The notes under the pieces: model-generated
The model's input: only the letters and a program-made list of their open reading frames with translations
Database searches by the model: none
What the model was told of the DNA's origin: nothing
In this document: positions 1 through 12,161 of the stretch, in pieces
Numbering within the stretch: the first letter of the stretch is position 1
Layout of the letters: the number at the start of each line of letters is the position of its first letter
NCBI RefSeq assembly: GCF_001723175.1
Contig: NC_064652.1
Coordinates: 3,596,001-3,660,000, forward strand
Reading direction: 5' to 3'
Length of the DNA stretch: 64,000 nucleotides
From: Penicillium oxalicum
Taxonomy: Eukaryota > Ascomycota > Eurotiomycetes > Eurotiales > Aspergillaceae
Translations under genes and position numbers: made by a program

Positions 1-1010
1 GACCTCGCAGCCTGCAGGGGACTTTGCCCCGCAGATTCGGGCCCGCGTCGGAACATGGGTGTTGCACTGAGTGTAACTCTCCCGTGCTCTTCAAAGTTGT
101 GCCCACGGCCCTGCTGTCACCTTTTGCAGCTGGAGCCTCCCCTCATTCCGAGTTTGTCCTCGTGCGGAGAAAGGCGAGGGGAGAGGAGAGGAGAGGGAAC
201 GAGTATCCGCCCCGACGCTTCCGACCGGCCAAGCCTCCGGTGATCTGCTGTCATTTGCTGGCAGAGGCGCTCCTCGTTCACCCCTCGGTCGAGTCGTGAG
301 GTTCTGAGGGGTGGACTCCGTGGACTCAGCCATTGCAGGTGCCGGACAGAACGCCTCCAAAATTGGTGCTGCGGTTCCCGGCGTGAATCGCGCCCCCCCC
401 CCCCCCCCCCAATCCCCGTGCCTCCTGGACATCTCCAAGAGGGGTCGAGAAAGTCAATAGTCAGATCTGGCAAATGTATATATAGACCCCGTTGTGCACC
501 GTAATACCGTGGATCTCAAACTACCAGACTCCGCTTCTCATCCATCTTTCTACCAACCGTTCGAGCTTCATCAGGTTGTCTCATTAAGGTATAGTCGAAA
601 TCCCGTCCCCCTCCACAGTTCCAGCCTTACCGGTGCTTGTTTTTTTTTTCGTTCCATTTGGTTCTGGTCGAGCCTCGACTTGGCCTGCAGGAGAAGTTCC
701 CCACTCTGGCCTCCGGCTGGTGAAGCGGTTCCCAGTTTTGGATGGCCGCTGCCACCTTGTCTAGTGCCGTTTTGGGGGCTCCGCGAGATGAACCTTGAGG
801 TCATCGACCGGCGTATCCGATCAAATCCCAGTCATCCATCTCCCCTCCATAATGGAAGCCGTCCAGGCAGCTCTGACGTATCACGGGAGGAGAATTACGC
901 GCCGCTAACCTTTGCCTTTCTGCTAAATAGCTTCGTACTCGCACTCCCATCTCGTTCATCTCCCTCTCTTCCATTCTCAAAATCTCATTTTTGAAAACAC
1001 TACCGTCAAA
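1..1010. other. Upstream region of formate dehydrogenase, no supported gene
   Basis: I see no protein-coding gene here. Short open frames on both strands have no recognisable domain or splice pattern. The region holds an 18-nt C homopolymer (393-410) and an alternating TATATATA at 477-484. Pyrimidine-rich stretches lead up to the dehydrogenase start at 1011. It most likely serves as promoter and 5' leader for that gene. The left edge may also carry flanking sequence of a gene outside the window. Confidence 0.5.
393..410 (+). repeat. Poly-C homopolymer, 18 nt
   Basis: An uninterrupted run of 18 cytosines lies about 600 bp upstream of the formate dehydrogenase start. The exact length may be a sequencing or assembly estimate, because such runs are error-prone. 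Confidence 0.9.
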
Positions 1011-2455
1011 ATGGTATTTATTCGTTCCCTTACTCGTCAATTGCGACGCCCTGCCTCTTCAGTACTCTCCGGCAGCGCCTTTGCGCCCAAACCAGTGTCT
1101 GGTGCTTTCTCCCATGCACGTACGCTAACCGCGACCGCCATGAATCAGGGCAAGGTTCTCATGGTTCTGTACGATGTAAGTCTTTCTCTATACCAAGGCT
1201 CCGAGAGCGAAATTCCCTCGTGAAAGCTGTCTTAGACTCCTGTGTTACAAATACTCATTCGTCCATTAGGGTGGTGAGCATGCTACCCAGCAGCCCCGCA
1301 TGCTCGGTACTACCGAGAACGAGCTCGGCATCCGCAAGTGGCTCGAGGACAATGGCCACACTCTCGTCACCACCTCTGACAAGGAGGGTGAGAACTCGAC
1401 CTTTGACAAAGAGCTCGTTGACGCCGAAGTGATCATCACCACTCCGTAAGTTTTCTTTTCTTTTGTTTTTCTTACCTTTCCGCCTGGAACATCGTCTACA
1501 GTAAGACAAGTTTCGATGGCTCCCTTCCCTCACGCATTCATGATCATCGAGCTCATTTACCTCGAATAGCTTCCACCCCGGTTACCTCACTGCTGAGCGC
1601 TTGGCCAAGGCCAAGAAGCTGAAGCTCGCTGTCACCGCCGGTATTGGCTCCGACCACGTCGACCTCAATGCCGCCAACCAGACCAATGGTGGTATTACCG
1701 TCGCCGAAGTGACCGGTTCCAACGTTGTCTCTGTCGCTGAGCACGTTGTCATGACCATCCTCCTTTTGGTCCGTAACTTCGTCCCTGCCCACGATCAGGT
1801 CCGCAACGGTGACTGGAACGTCGCTGCCGTCGCCAAAAACGAGTTCGACCTTGAGGGCAAGGTCGTCGGTACCGTTGCCGTCGGCCGTATCGGCGAGCGT
1901 GTCCTGCGCCGCCTGAAGCCCTTCGACTGCAAGGAGCTCCTCTACTACGACTACCAGCCTCTGTCCCCCGAGGTTGAGAAGGAGATTGGCTGCCGCCGCG
2001 TCGACAACCTCGAGGACATGCTCGCCCAGTGCGATGTTGTCACCATCAACTGCCCCCTGCACGAGAAGACTCGCGGTCTCTTCAACAAGGACCTCATTGC
2101 CAAGATGAAGCCCGGCTCGTGGCTCGTCAACACCGCCCGTGGCGCTATTGTCGTCAAGGAGGACGTCGCTGAGGCCCTCAAGTCCGGCCACCTCCGCGGA
2201 TACGGTGGTGACGTCTGGTTCCCCCAGCCCGCTCCCAAGGATCACCCTCTCCGCTACGCCGAGCACCCCTGGGGCGGTGGTAACGCCATGGTCCCCCACA
2301 TGTCAGGTACCTCTATCGACGCCCAGATCCGCTACGCTGAGGGCACCAAGAACATCCTGGACTCTTACTTCTCCGGCCGTGAGGACTACCGCCCTGAGGA
2401 CTTGATCGTCCACAAGGGTCAGTACGCCACCAAGGCTTACGGTCAACGCAAGTAA
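1011..2455 (+). CDS. aciA: NAD-dependent formate dehydrogenase
   Basis: Oxidises formate to CO2 with reduction of NAD+. Three exons: 1011-1175, 1270-1445 and 1570-2455, joined by GT-AG introns of 94 and 124 nt, giving 408 residues. The product is a D-2-hydroxyacid dehydrogenase-type enzyme. Visible parts include the catalytic-domain start (VLMVLYDGGEH), the Rossmann motif AVGRIGERV, the NAD-selecting Asp in YYDYQP, the NTARGA arginine segment, and the [11 protein letters not shown] active-site histidine loop. The first 43 residues are Arg/Ser/Ala-rich with almost no acidic residues, like a mitochondrial presequence. A second ATG at 1140 would give a 365-residue cytosolic form, closer to the classical fungal length. 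The third exon has strong codon bias, suggesting high expression. The symbol follows Aspergillus usage. Family assignment is firm; targeting is inferred. Confidence 0.96.
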
Positions 2456-3384
2456 GCCGACGGTCGAGGAAAAACATAAGAGATTTTTTCACGAAAAAAC
2501 ATCACCAATCACCCGCTTCATGGTTTTTTTTGCGCAATAGCGAGGTGCCGCACTTCACGGTTCATTGATTTGTTCACTAGCGATGCTCTTTAACTATCGT
2601 CATGTTTCTTTTTCTTTTTTTTTGTCGTTGGTCACCTCTTGGGAGATTATCTGTATGTTTCTCTTCACAACCCTCCCCCATTCGAGTCTGGAGAATGTAG
2701 CAGTAACGAGATCAATGAAATGACCCTTTTTAAAATGTGGCCTTCCTCTATTTTTCTCCGCACACTCACAACCAATGAAAGCTCAGACTGGAAAACTTCA
2801 CTGATGCACTAGAGTAGGTCCAGCTTCGCGAGTGGGGCCGCTGTCATTCAAACGGTGTCTTCCAGTCGAATCCAACCTTATCCCGTAGGAAGTTTACATC
2901 TCGGAAATACTTTCTCAATCAATGTTTGCAGATTGAGTGATTACCTGCTTCTCTTGAAGTTTGGAGGTGCGAGGGTCTCTCATGATCCCCAAGACTTCTC
3001 GGGTTTGAGGTTATTCTCGGACAAGTTTTTGATTGAGATATACAGCGGTGTATTGGTGTGTAATGTCAGTTGGAACATGAAGGGTATAAGGTAATGAGGT
3101 AATGTATCGATGGTTAGGTGAATGATAGGCTTTTAGCATATGGATGTTTCATGAAAGGTACTCAGCACTAGCAACTCAGGTACATGTGGTGGTAGGAAGT
3201 CGAAGGATGCAGGGAAAAATTCGGGTTTCGAAGAAAAGTCGTCGCCTGTGCATGTTGGGGATCATGATCAACTAGTTCCAACTGTAATAGATTGGGATTT
3301 CATCACTGGCAACCAGGCTTTTACCCGTAAAAAGCACTTTCAAAGCCGCGGCCTCGTCCTCGTGACTCCATCATCACGATAAAA
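2456..3384. other. Intergenic, converging 3' regions
   Basis: This lies between the ends of the formate dehydrogenase (+) and the small membrane-protein gene (-). It is AT-rich with T runs and presumably holds both 3' UTRs. A 79-codon frame at 2855-3094 has no recognisable features and I do not call it. Confidence 0.6.
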
Positions 3385-4041
3385 TCATCGCCGACTCCAT
3401 GACCCCATTACACCCCTTACAACGGGAGGCTCCTCCTCCTGCTGATGCCGCGAGTCCCTCCCTTGAGCACCATTCACACTCTCATCATCACTTTCATCCA
3501 TAAACCCCTCCTCCAATTCCCGACTGAGCCTCTCCTGGCGATCCAAGGCCAGATTCTCACCACCATTCCTCCTCCTCTCCAACGCCTCTCTCCGTCGCGC
3601 ATCCCTGTTCCTCCCTCCCATGCCAATCATCATCTCGCCCTCTTCATCGCCAATGCTGACGTTGTCGTTGTCATGGAGATCATTCTCAGCATGGGTGGGA
3701 TTCCGGCGCCATCTTGAGCGCAGGAAAAAGTTCATGATGGAATCTGCGATGCGACCGCGGAGCGAAAGCGTGTGGGCGGAGATAGTGTGGAGGGGGAGGT
3801 ATTGGGAGTAACGTTGGTGGTAGCGGCGGAAGAAGGGGATAATGAGGCATGAGAAGAGAACATAGATTGTGAGGGCGACAGAGGCGGGAATGAAAATGGT
3901 CTGCGGTTGGTAATAGACAGGATGTGTTAGTTTCATAGAAGTGCCTCCCGGTCCATGAGCTGGATTGTATTTGGGTAGAAAGATGAGCAAGATCTTTCTT
4001 TTTCTCTGACGTACCTTGGCAAACCCCGTTGAGGAGCCCAT
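3385..4041 (-). CDS. Small single-pass membrane protein, function unknown
   Basis: Two exons on the minus strand: 4041-4015 (27 nt) and 3900-3385, with a 114-nt intron (donor GTACGT, acceptor CAG). The product is 180 residues. Reading straight through the intron would insert a lysine-rich stretch ahead of the membrane segment and is less likely. After a nine-residue start, a hydrophobic helix (about residues 10-32, TIFIPASVALTIYVLFS) is followed by a basic, aromatic stretch (FFRRYHQRY). A long charged tail is rich in Arg, Glu and Asp, with runs such as RRREALERRR and MDESDDE. That pattern suggests a membrane anchor with a cytosolic helical tail. I do not recognise the family. Its start lies about 1.4 kb from the divergent formin gene. 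Confidence 0.72.
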   Translation of the reverse strand: MGSSTGFAKVRQRKRKILLIFLPKYNPAHGPGGTSMKLTHPVYYQPQTIFIPASVALTIYVLFSCLIIPFFRRYHQRYSQYLPLHTISAHTLSLRGRIADSIMNFFLRSRWRRNPTHAENDLHDNDNVSIGDEEGEMMIGMGGRNRDARRREALERRRNGGENLALDRQERLSRELEEGFMDESDDESVNGAQGRDSRHQQEEEPPVVRGVMGSWSRR

Positions 4042-5425
4042 GTTATGCGTCAGGGTTGAGGGCTATAAATGTATAGTTTCAGGTACAGTGGACGGTTGAA
4101 ATGAACAGGCTGATTGTGGCTGGTCCCTGAGGAGTAGCGGCGACAGCGGTGCCGGATAGACCGATATTCCCCGTCTGTAAGTGTTGGTCGTGTCTTCCAA
4201 CGATAGGGAGGGGCGTCTGACAGTTCACTCAGGGATTCAGGTAGTCGCAAGGGACAGGTGAACAGGGACTAGGTCCCACGAGGGTTGATGATATATGTTC
4301 AGACTTTGCAGCTAGCATATGATAAAGGCTCATGGTAGAGCTTGACAGCTTGTTCTTGTCAGGCCTGTCCAGCTGGTCTCCAGCTTGCTAAACATTTGGC
4401 TCGTAAATCGGCTCCGGATAAGCTGATAGGAGTGTTTGACGTGCTCTTTGATTTTCCCCTTGATAAGACCCGGCCAAGCGTGAGATAAAGATAGCGATTC
4501 ACGTGACGGTTGACATGTGTGAATATTTGGGCCATACACGGTCTGTCTTGTCTGGGTTCAGCGAGAGATAGAGGCAGACTCTATATATAAGGTGTTTGGG
4601 TTCTTGCCTAGGAATATTTCACTAGGCATGTATTCAAAATAGTGATGTGAGTCCAGCATACCCTATCAAGAACAAGATGTACTGTCAATTCTAGTGCTGT
4701 ACCTTCCTACTCCCGTCCTGCGAGTCTAGTTCCCGTCACCACCCCATCACGTGCTACGGTCGGGGAGTTTCTCCGGACGGGGAGCCCCCTAATCAGGCAC
4801 TTTTCGAGATTCCCAAATGCCCGTGCTTTTTGGATCGCCCTGGCGTAAGGACTTGGACTTGCATATTACAACTATTTCCCCGGTCGTTTCAGATTGGGTC
4901 CTTTTAGGAGTGACAATATTGGATATTTAATTTTTTTTTCCCTCTCTCGGGATTTGCCTGTCGCTCCTTTCTTTGTGCAGTAAGTGCCTTAGTACCCCGT
5001 GTGTCCTCCTGGCCCGCTCTTCCCACCCCTCTCAGGCGCGCGCGCTCCCGAGCTCCGCTGGAGCCAACAAAAAGCGGGTATACTAATCTTACCTGGACAG
5101 GGGATACAGTCGACGCTGCAAGACGAGATTACACTGTTCATATTACTATCCACCGGCGATCCAGACCTCTAGATCAGCCCTTCGGAGTGAGAACTCGACG
5201 GGGGCCGCGCAACTAGACACCGAGGGAGGGCCCGCACCCGACGACTTGACGTATACCGGTGGTGATTCTGTCCAACGAGACGCAACGGAAAAAGTGGTGG
5301 CTGCTTGATGCTGCCAGTCGCTGGAGTTCAAGGAGAGAGTGAGAGAGCAACGAAAACCGGTGTGAATGTGAGGGAAAGCGCGCTGGAGAAAGAAAGAGCG
5401 AAAAGGAAGGGGATCCTACGCCAAG
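4042..5425. other. Divergent promoter region upstream of the formin gene
   Basis: There is no supported gene. This 1.4-kb stretch separates the small membrane-protein gene (-) from the formin gene (+). It contains TATATATAA at 4582-4590 and a CT-rich patch near 4937-4955. The stretch before 5426 is purine-rich (GAGAGA and GAAAG patches). A long 5' leader for the formin mRNA is plausible. Confidence 0.55.
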
Positions 5426-8400
5426 ATGCCCACCGGCCCGCCCGCCGACAAGTCCAGGCAAACGTCCGCTGGAAAGTCCTTTTTTGGAAGGAAGTTGTAT
5501 AAGGAGAGGTCGACCGATGAGCGCTCGTCAGAAGGGTATGGGGGTTCCTACGATAGCCTGGCGCCGCCGGCCAGCGCGTCGGGTTCCCGTTCATCCCGAT
5601 ACTCGAAGCGCTCCTCAGTTCAATCGGTGGATACGCATGGGGATCTCGACTCGTCGATGCTCGCGCCCATGTCCGGTGGTGGAATTCCCTCCATGCCCTT
5701 CGACAGTATGCCCTCAGACACGAGAACACCTGTTCCGATTGACAACTACCCGCGCCCTGACTCCTCCAGCGCCCGCCTCGAGCCCTCCTCGAGCAGTTAT
5801 GGCAAGCCCAGCGGGGACTTTTATAGTCACTACCCAACGTGGAATTCTTCTTCGACCTCCTCCTCTTCTGCACCCAACGCTCCGCCGCACGGGTACACTT
5901 CATATCCTCCTTCAGGGCCCCGCCCACCCCCTCACACTTCGGGCATGACCATGACCAGCAGTACATCTGGAGACCGCGGCACTCGTTATCAACAATGGGG
6001 TCGTCCTGGTAGTTCCGCCGCCAACCACTCGATCGATTCTTCCTCCAACTCCCGCACCTCGCTCGATCAGACCAGTCTATATTCCTCCCATTCATCCAAC
6101 ACGCGCGGCTCCACATATTTCTCTTCCTCAGACGGTTCCTCGCGCACACTCACGCCGTCCCATTCGGGGGATCGTATCACCATGTTTCCCACCAGCAACA
6201 GCTCCGGGCGCATGTCCAGCGCTGCCTCGTCCCATTCGAATGTCCCCGCCGCGGTGCCGCGACCTGACAATTTCTTGACTCGGCCCCGCGACGATCGCGT
6301 GGTGGATCAGCTGTTCTTGGAGCTCATGCAAAAGCGAGGGTGGCAGAATCTTCCAGAACAGGCAAAGCGACAAATGCTATCGTATCCAGCCTCAAAGAAG
6401 TGGACGTTGGTCCACCAGGATCGCTTGACAGAGTTACAGGGCGAGCAGAAGCGCCGTCAGAACGCCCGCCAGACTCATGGCCACGATGGACTCTCGGGTC
6501 TGCTGGAGCGCGCCGACGAAGAAGGAAGCCCGGAGTGGTACGTGAAAAAGGTCATGGACGATACGATTACTTCGAAACAGCTAGCAAGTCTCAGCGTCAG
6601 TCTACGGACGCAACCGATCAGGTATGTGGAAACTTGTATGCCATGGCGCATCCTCTTGATTCCTCTCCTCCCCCCTGAAGAGTCCATAAGCTCACCTCGA
6701 ATTCAGTTGGGTCAAAGCTTTCGTCGAAGCGCAGGGTCAAGTAGCCCTCACCAACGTTCTCCAGAAAATCAACCGGCGTAAGGCCTCTGGACCTGTTCCT
6801 GCTCCGCCCACAGGAGATAAAGACCTCGATCGAGAATATGACATTGCAAAATGTTTGAAGGGTCTGATGAACAACAAGTACGGCGCCGATGATGCACTTG
6901 AGCACCAAGGTGTTCTGGTGGCGCTTGTCAATTCGCTTTCCTCCCCGCGTCTCAATACTCGAAAGCTCGTGAGTGAGGTGCTCACATTTCTGTGTCACTG
7001 GGCCGAAGGTCGAGGCCATCAAAAGGTCCTCCAGGCTATGGACAAGGTGAAGCATGACCATAACGAAACTGGGCGTTTTGATGCGTGGATGCGCATCACG
7101 GAAGTTACCATTGATGGCCGCGGAAAAATGGGTAGTCTGGTAGGCGCAAGCGAAGAGTATCGCAGTGGTGGTATTGGAATGGAGAACGCTTTGATGGAAT
7201 ATGCGGTCTCAACGATGATTCTCATCAACATGCTTGTCGATGGTGCTGAAAATGACTTGGAATTGCGATGCCACATTCGCGCCCAGTTCATCTCATGCGG
7301 TATCAAGCGGCTGCTCACTAAGATGGAAGGTTTCCAGTACGATGTGATCGACAAGCAGATTGAGCGCTTCCGGGAGAATGAAGCCATCGACTATGAAGAC
7401 TTACTCCAGCGCGAGGGCAGTAGTATGAAAGACAGTGTTGAGGGCGAAGTCAAGGATATGAGTGATCCGCTCCAAATCGCCGACGCGATTGCGACCAAGA
7501 TCAGCGGCACTCGTTCTCATGACTACTTCCTTTCGGCGATGCAACATATGCTGCTGATCAGGGAGAATGCCGGCGAGGAGGGACTGCGCATGTTCCAGCT
7601 TGTGGATGCCATGATGAGTTACGTTGCGATGGATCGCAGATTGCCCGACATGGACCTCCGGCAGGGCTTGAACTTCACTGTCCAAAGTCTGCTGGATCGA
7701 CTGCACACGGACGCTGAAGCCAGGCAGGTGTACGATGAGGCATTGGAGGCACGCCAGATTGCCGAAGCTGCCATTGCGGAGCGCGACGAGATGAAGGCTC
7801 AGGTGGAGATGGGTGCAGACGGTCTTGTCAGGAAGCTTCAAAAGCAAATTGACGAGCAGGCTGGGATCATTGAGCTCCAGAGCCGTCAAAATGAGACACT
7901 CAAGGCCGAGGTTGCCGAAGTCCAACGATTACGCGCCCAAGAATTGCAGCGTAACGAACTAGAAACTCGTGAGCTCTACCTGATGCTTCGGGATGCCCAG
8001 GATATTGCTGCTTCAAATGCCCGGAAACAAGCCAACGCATCCGAAACTGGGCCTGTGGACCCATCTCAATTACCAGGCATTATGGACCGTGAGCGCCTTA
8101 TGGAACGTCTCGAACGCCAATTGGAGCGAACGAAAACCCAGTTTAAGCTGGAAGGCAAGATCTGGGGCCAGCATGGACCTTCGGACCGCCTGCGTGAGCT
8201 TCGCGAAAAGATGGAAGGCGGCGCGGATGAAAGTGAGGAATTCGCCGAGTCTGCCCGTCGCAATCTAGATCCCAGCTCGCTTGGATCTGTATACCGGAAG
8301 CGCAGCCATGTCCCTGAGATGAACAATGGCTCCGACGAGCTTCCTATGTCTCCCTTGGACGAAGAGGAGGAGGCCGTGTTTGAGAAACCCCGTCTGATTC

Positions 8401-11116
8401 AATACCAGCGTCCGCGCTTGAACCCTGCGCAGGCTAGCGGTCTACTTGGTGAGATTGCGTCCAAGGTGCCCAAATTTGACGATGATGAGCAAGAAGTGGC
8501 TTCCGACGTCGGCGCCGCTGCAGTTGCAGCTCCAGCCGCCTCTACCTCCGTCACTTCCGTTGCTGTTAAAGATGCAGGTGCTGTGGCCAAAGATGTAGTT
8601 ACTCCCAATATCGTACCACCACCTCCGCCACCACCACCACCTCCAGGCGGTGCAAAGCTGGTCGTTCCTCCGCCTCCTCCTCCAGGCGGTGCAAAGCTCG
8701 TCATTCCTCCGCCTCCTCCACCAGGTGGTGCGAAGTCCGTCGCTCCTCTCCCTCCTCCTCCACCTCCACCCCCAGGGGGCAAGCTTGCGATTCCTCCGCC
8801 TCCACCTCCCGGCGGCGCCAAGGTCCCTGGTCTTCCCCCTCCACCTCCTCCTCCAGGTGGAAAGATTGGTGTTCCACCCCCGCCTCCTCCCCCCGGTGGC
8901 TTTGGCGCTGGTCTTCCTCCTCCGCCTCCTCCTCCTGGTGCTTCTGGTGGCTTCCCTCCACCTCCTCCGCCTCCCAGTGCTCCTCTGGGTGCTGGCTGGC
9001 GGCCTACGTACATGGTTCAAGATGATATGCCAACATCAATCACCGGTATGCCATCCATACGGCCCAAGAAGAAGCTCAAGGCTTTGCACTGGGACAAAGT
9101 CGACACTCCACAAGTCACAGTCTGGGCTGCTCATGCTCCCACTCAACAAGAAAAGGAGCAGAAGTATACCGACCTTGCCAAGAAGGGTGTGCTGGATGAA
9201 GTGGAACGTCTCTTCATGGCGAAAGAGACCAAGATATTTGGGGCTAGCACTGCATCGAAGCAGCGTAAGGACAAGAAGCAAGTGATTTCGAATGATCTAT
9301 CAAAGAATTTCCAGATCGCCTTGTCCAAATTCTCTCAGCTCCCGGCTGAGGAAGTCACTCGGATGATCATTCATTGCGATAAGGAGATCTTGGACAACCT
9401 GGTCGTGATGGACTTCTTGCAGCGCGATGAGATGTGTTCGATCCCGGAGAATGTAGCCAAGCTTTTGGCGCCGTACAGCCGGGACTGGACAGTCCCCGGG
9501 GCTGCCAATTCTGAGCGGGAGCAAGACCCGGCTGAACTCACTCGTGAGGATCAGATCTATCTCGCGACCGCATTTGAGCTGAATCACTACTGGAAGGCAC
9601 GTATGAGAGCCCTCTCATTAACTCGCTCCTACGAGCATGAATACGAGGACATCTCCGCCAAGCTGCAGGAGGTTGTCCGAGTGAGCGAAACTCTGCGCGA
9701 CTCTGTCTCTTTGATGAACGTGCTCGGTCTGATTTTGGATATTGGTAACTTTATGAATGATGCAAACAAACAGGCGCAAGGTTTCAAGCTGAGTTCGCTC
9801 GCGCGCCTGGGCATGGTCAAGGATGACAAAAACGAGACAACCTTTGCGGACCTGGTGGAACGCATCGTGCGTAATCAGTATCCCGAATGGGAGGGCTTCA
9901 GTGACGAGATCAGCGGTGTGATTGGGCTACAGAAAGTCAGCGTTGACCAGCTGCGGTCAGACTCGATCAAGTACATCAGCAATATCAAGAATGTACAAGC
10001 CAGTCTGGATGCTGGCAATCTGAGCGATCCTAAAAAGTTCCACCCTCAGGATCGCGTCAGTCAAGTGGTTCAGCGCAGCATGAAAGACGCTCGCCGCAAG
10101 GCTGAGCAACTGCAGCTGTATCTTGATGAGATGAACAAGACATATGATGACATTATGGTCTTCTACGGCGAGGACAGCGCTGACGAGAATGCCCGACGTG
10201 ATTTCTTTGCAAAGTTGGCTTCATTCCTGATGGAATGGAAGGTAAGAAGAGAGACGTCATCCTGTGTTATCCTGTACTCGTCCTATTCCGTACTAATTCA
10301 TATTTCTTTCAGAAATCTCGCGAGAAGAACATCGGGCTTGAGGAGTCAAGGAAACGCACCGAAGCTTCCTTGGCTCGCAAGCGGATCAATGTCAACCTTG
10401 CCAACGGCGCTGGTACTGAATCGCCCAGCTCTCCTGCCACGAGTGGAGCGATGGATTCATTGCTAGAGAAACTACGAGCCGCCGCGCCCCAGACTAAGGA
10501 CGTCCGAGACCGTCGCCGTCGTGCTCGTCTGAAGGAGCGGCATCAAATTCGCGTCGCCTCCGGGCAGAAGGTGCCCGATTTCTCTGCTATCGACGCTGGA
10601 ACTGAAGGTTCAGAAGCTCCTGCCGACACTACTGCATCGACTGACGAAAATGGCCTGCTGAGTCCGCCTATGCCTGATGAACCCGTGGAAAGCAGCAAAG
10701 AGACACAGGTCTCTGAAGGTGAAGACGTGGCAGATCGTGCTGCTAGCATGCTTCTTGGCTTGAGAAGCAATTCTGAGGCAAATGGCGACCGTCCGCGTCG
10801 CAGGAGAGAAAGCGCCGATGAAGAACGACGTCAACGCCGCCTGAGACGGCGAAATGGCGGTACAAGTGTCAGCAAAGGCAGCGCAGATGGCACAGGATCC
10901 AATCTTGCCCCTGTCGTGGAGCCCACGTCACCCACTTTGACGGACCACACGGGCGGTGCCGAGGAACAATCTCTTCTGAGCCCTCAACAGGAGGACTTTA
11001 GACTTTCGGGGACCCCCGAGATTGTGGTCTCTGATCAGAACGATGAGACTGTACCCGGGAAGGACTCACGACCAGCTAGATCTCTACCTACCCATGTGAT
11101 TGAGGTTTCGGATTGA
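5426..11116 (+). CDS. sepA: Diaphanous-type formin SepA
   Basis: Actin-filament nucleator and processive capper needed for septation and polarised hyphal growth (role known for Aspergillus SepA). Exons are 5426-6621, 6707-10241 and 10313-11116 (introns 85 and 71 nt), giving 1844 residues. The first intron restores the conserved SWVKAFVEAQG sequence. Parts in order: Ser/Pro-rich N-terminus (1-275); GTPase-binding/FH3 region from about 280; coiled coil about 690-860; FH1 at about 1035-1158 with nine proline tracts separated by GG spacers; FH2 at about 1180-1575 beginning KKLKALHWDKV; and a C-terminal autoinhibitory (DAD-like) motif, MDSLLEKL followed by a basic RDRRRRARLKER patch, near residue 1624. 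The intact DAD and FH3 regions imply Rho-controlled autoinhibition. The length fits the family. Confidence 0.97.
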
Positions 11117-12161
11117 GAAATGACCTTTTGACATCCCGGCGTCCCTTTTGGTCCTCGCCATCTTGAAATATCACTTCTTCTATACTTGCCATCGCTCGAA
11201 TTGATGGAAGCTCACCCTTGTCCATTGTCCTTGCATAAATTCCCACCTCCGCCCATCATTGTACAAAACTTCCTTCCACGTCCTTTCTTCATTGTCAACC
11301 CCTCAACCTCGTCCACCTTCCAACCCTGGGGTTGACCTCTGCCCCTTGATCGAACATCTCTCGACGGCCTCTACTTCGCTTGGGCAGTTTCTATCCACCT
11401 CTCCTTCTAATAGTCACCACTTATTTCCCCAATTATCTTTGATGAGCGAAGCATGGTGTCATGATACCATTTGTATTTTTTTGGTTTATTCGCTAGCTGT
11501 TATTGTTATCCTCATCCTCATCATCTCAGTGATTCTCGACCTAGCCTTTACTCCGTTCTCCGTCTCCAAGATCTCACGATTTATTGCGTGCTAATCTTTC
11601 GTGTAAATTTTCTTATCTCTCCATGGGCTTCGTCAGCCCTACACAGATTATGCGTCGTCTGCCGGGAACATGACTGTCCACCTGCGCTTTGTTCATATAC
11701 TTATTGGCGTACCATAGTATAGATTAGTCTTGCCGCTATCTATCAGCCTGCGTGATTCTAGGTACCTTATCTCGACATGGAAATTTCCTTTAGATTGGCA
11801 GCTTTCGATGTCTGGCTTGACTGGTCTGTTAGTACTCTTAGCACGTCATAGTTTGTAGTTGGTCTTTAGATGCTAACTACCGACGCTTTTTGGTCGCTCA
11901 TCCATGCCCATTATGTCTATACGCGAAATCAGGTATACCTACAAAGCAAAAAGTCCTTCCAGGTCATCTTCAAAAATATGAGGTATTCAAAACAATACCT
12001 GTGCTCTCTCGATCACTGCGAAGCTTACAAGAGATGTACTGTCAACAGCCAGATCAGCCTGGAGGTGTGCTCTTATCACGTGAGACATAGCTCTTATCGC
12101 CGTGACGGACTGGGCTGCGTCCGGCCTCCAGCAGCTGGACTTCAACGTCGAAATAATCTGT
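11117..12161. other. Intergenic between the formin gene and MSS1
   Basis: This holds the 3' region of the formin gene and the promoter of MSS1. It is rich in CT tracts. Short frames (for example 11259-11594) are low-complexity and lack recognisable domains. No gene is supported. Confidence 0.6.

Noticed and set aside
494..994. 166-codon frame upstream of formate dehydrogenase
   Set aside because: No domain, no homologue recognised, and it lies in the likely promoter and leader.
1553..2299. 248-codon open frame antisense to formate dehydrogenase
   Set aside because: Strong codon bias in the sense gene removes stop codons from the opposite strand; the translation has no domain features.
5328..6149. 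273-codon minus-strand frame opposite the formin N-terminus
   Set aside because: It overlaps a well-supported coding exon in the other orientation and its sequence is low-complexity.
8399..9013. Glycine-rich open frames antisense to the formin FH1 region
   Set aside because: They are the mirror of polyproline codons and not an independent gene.
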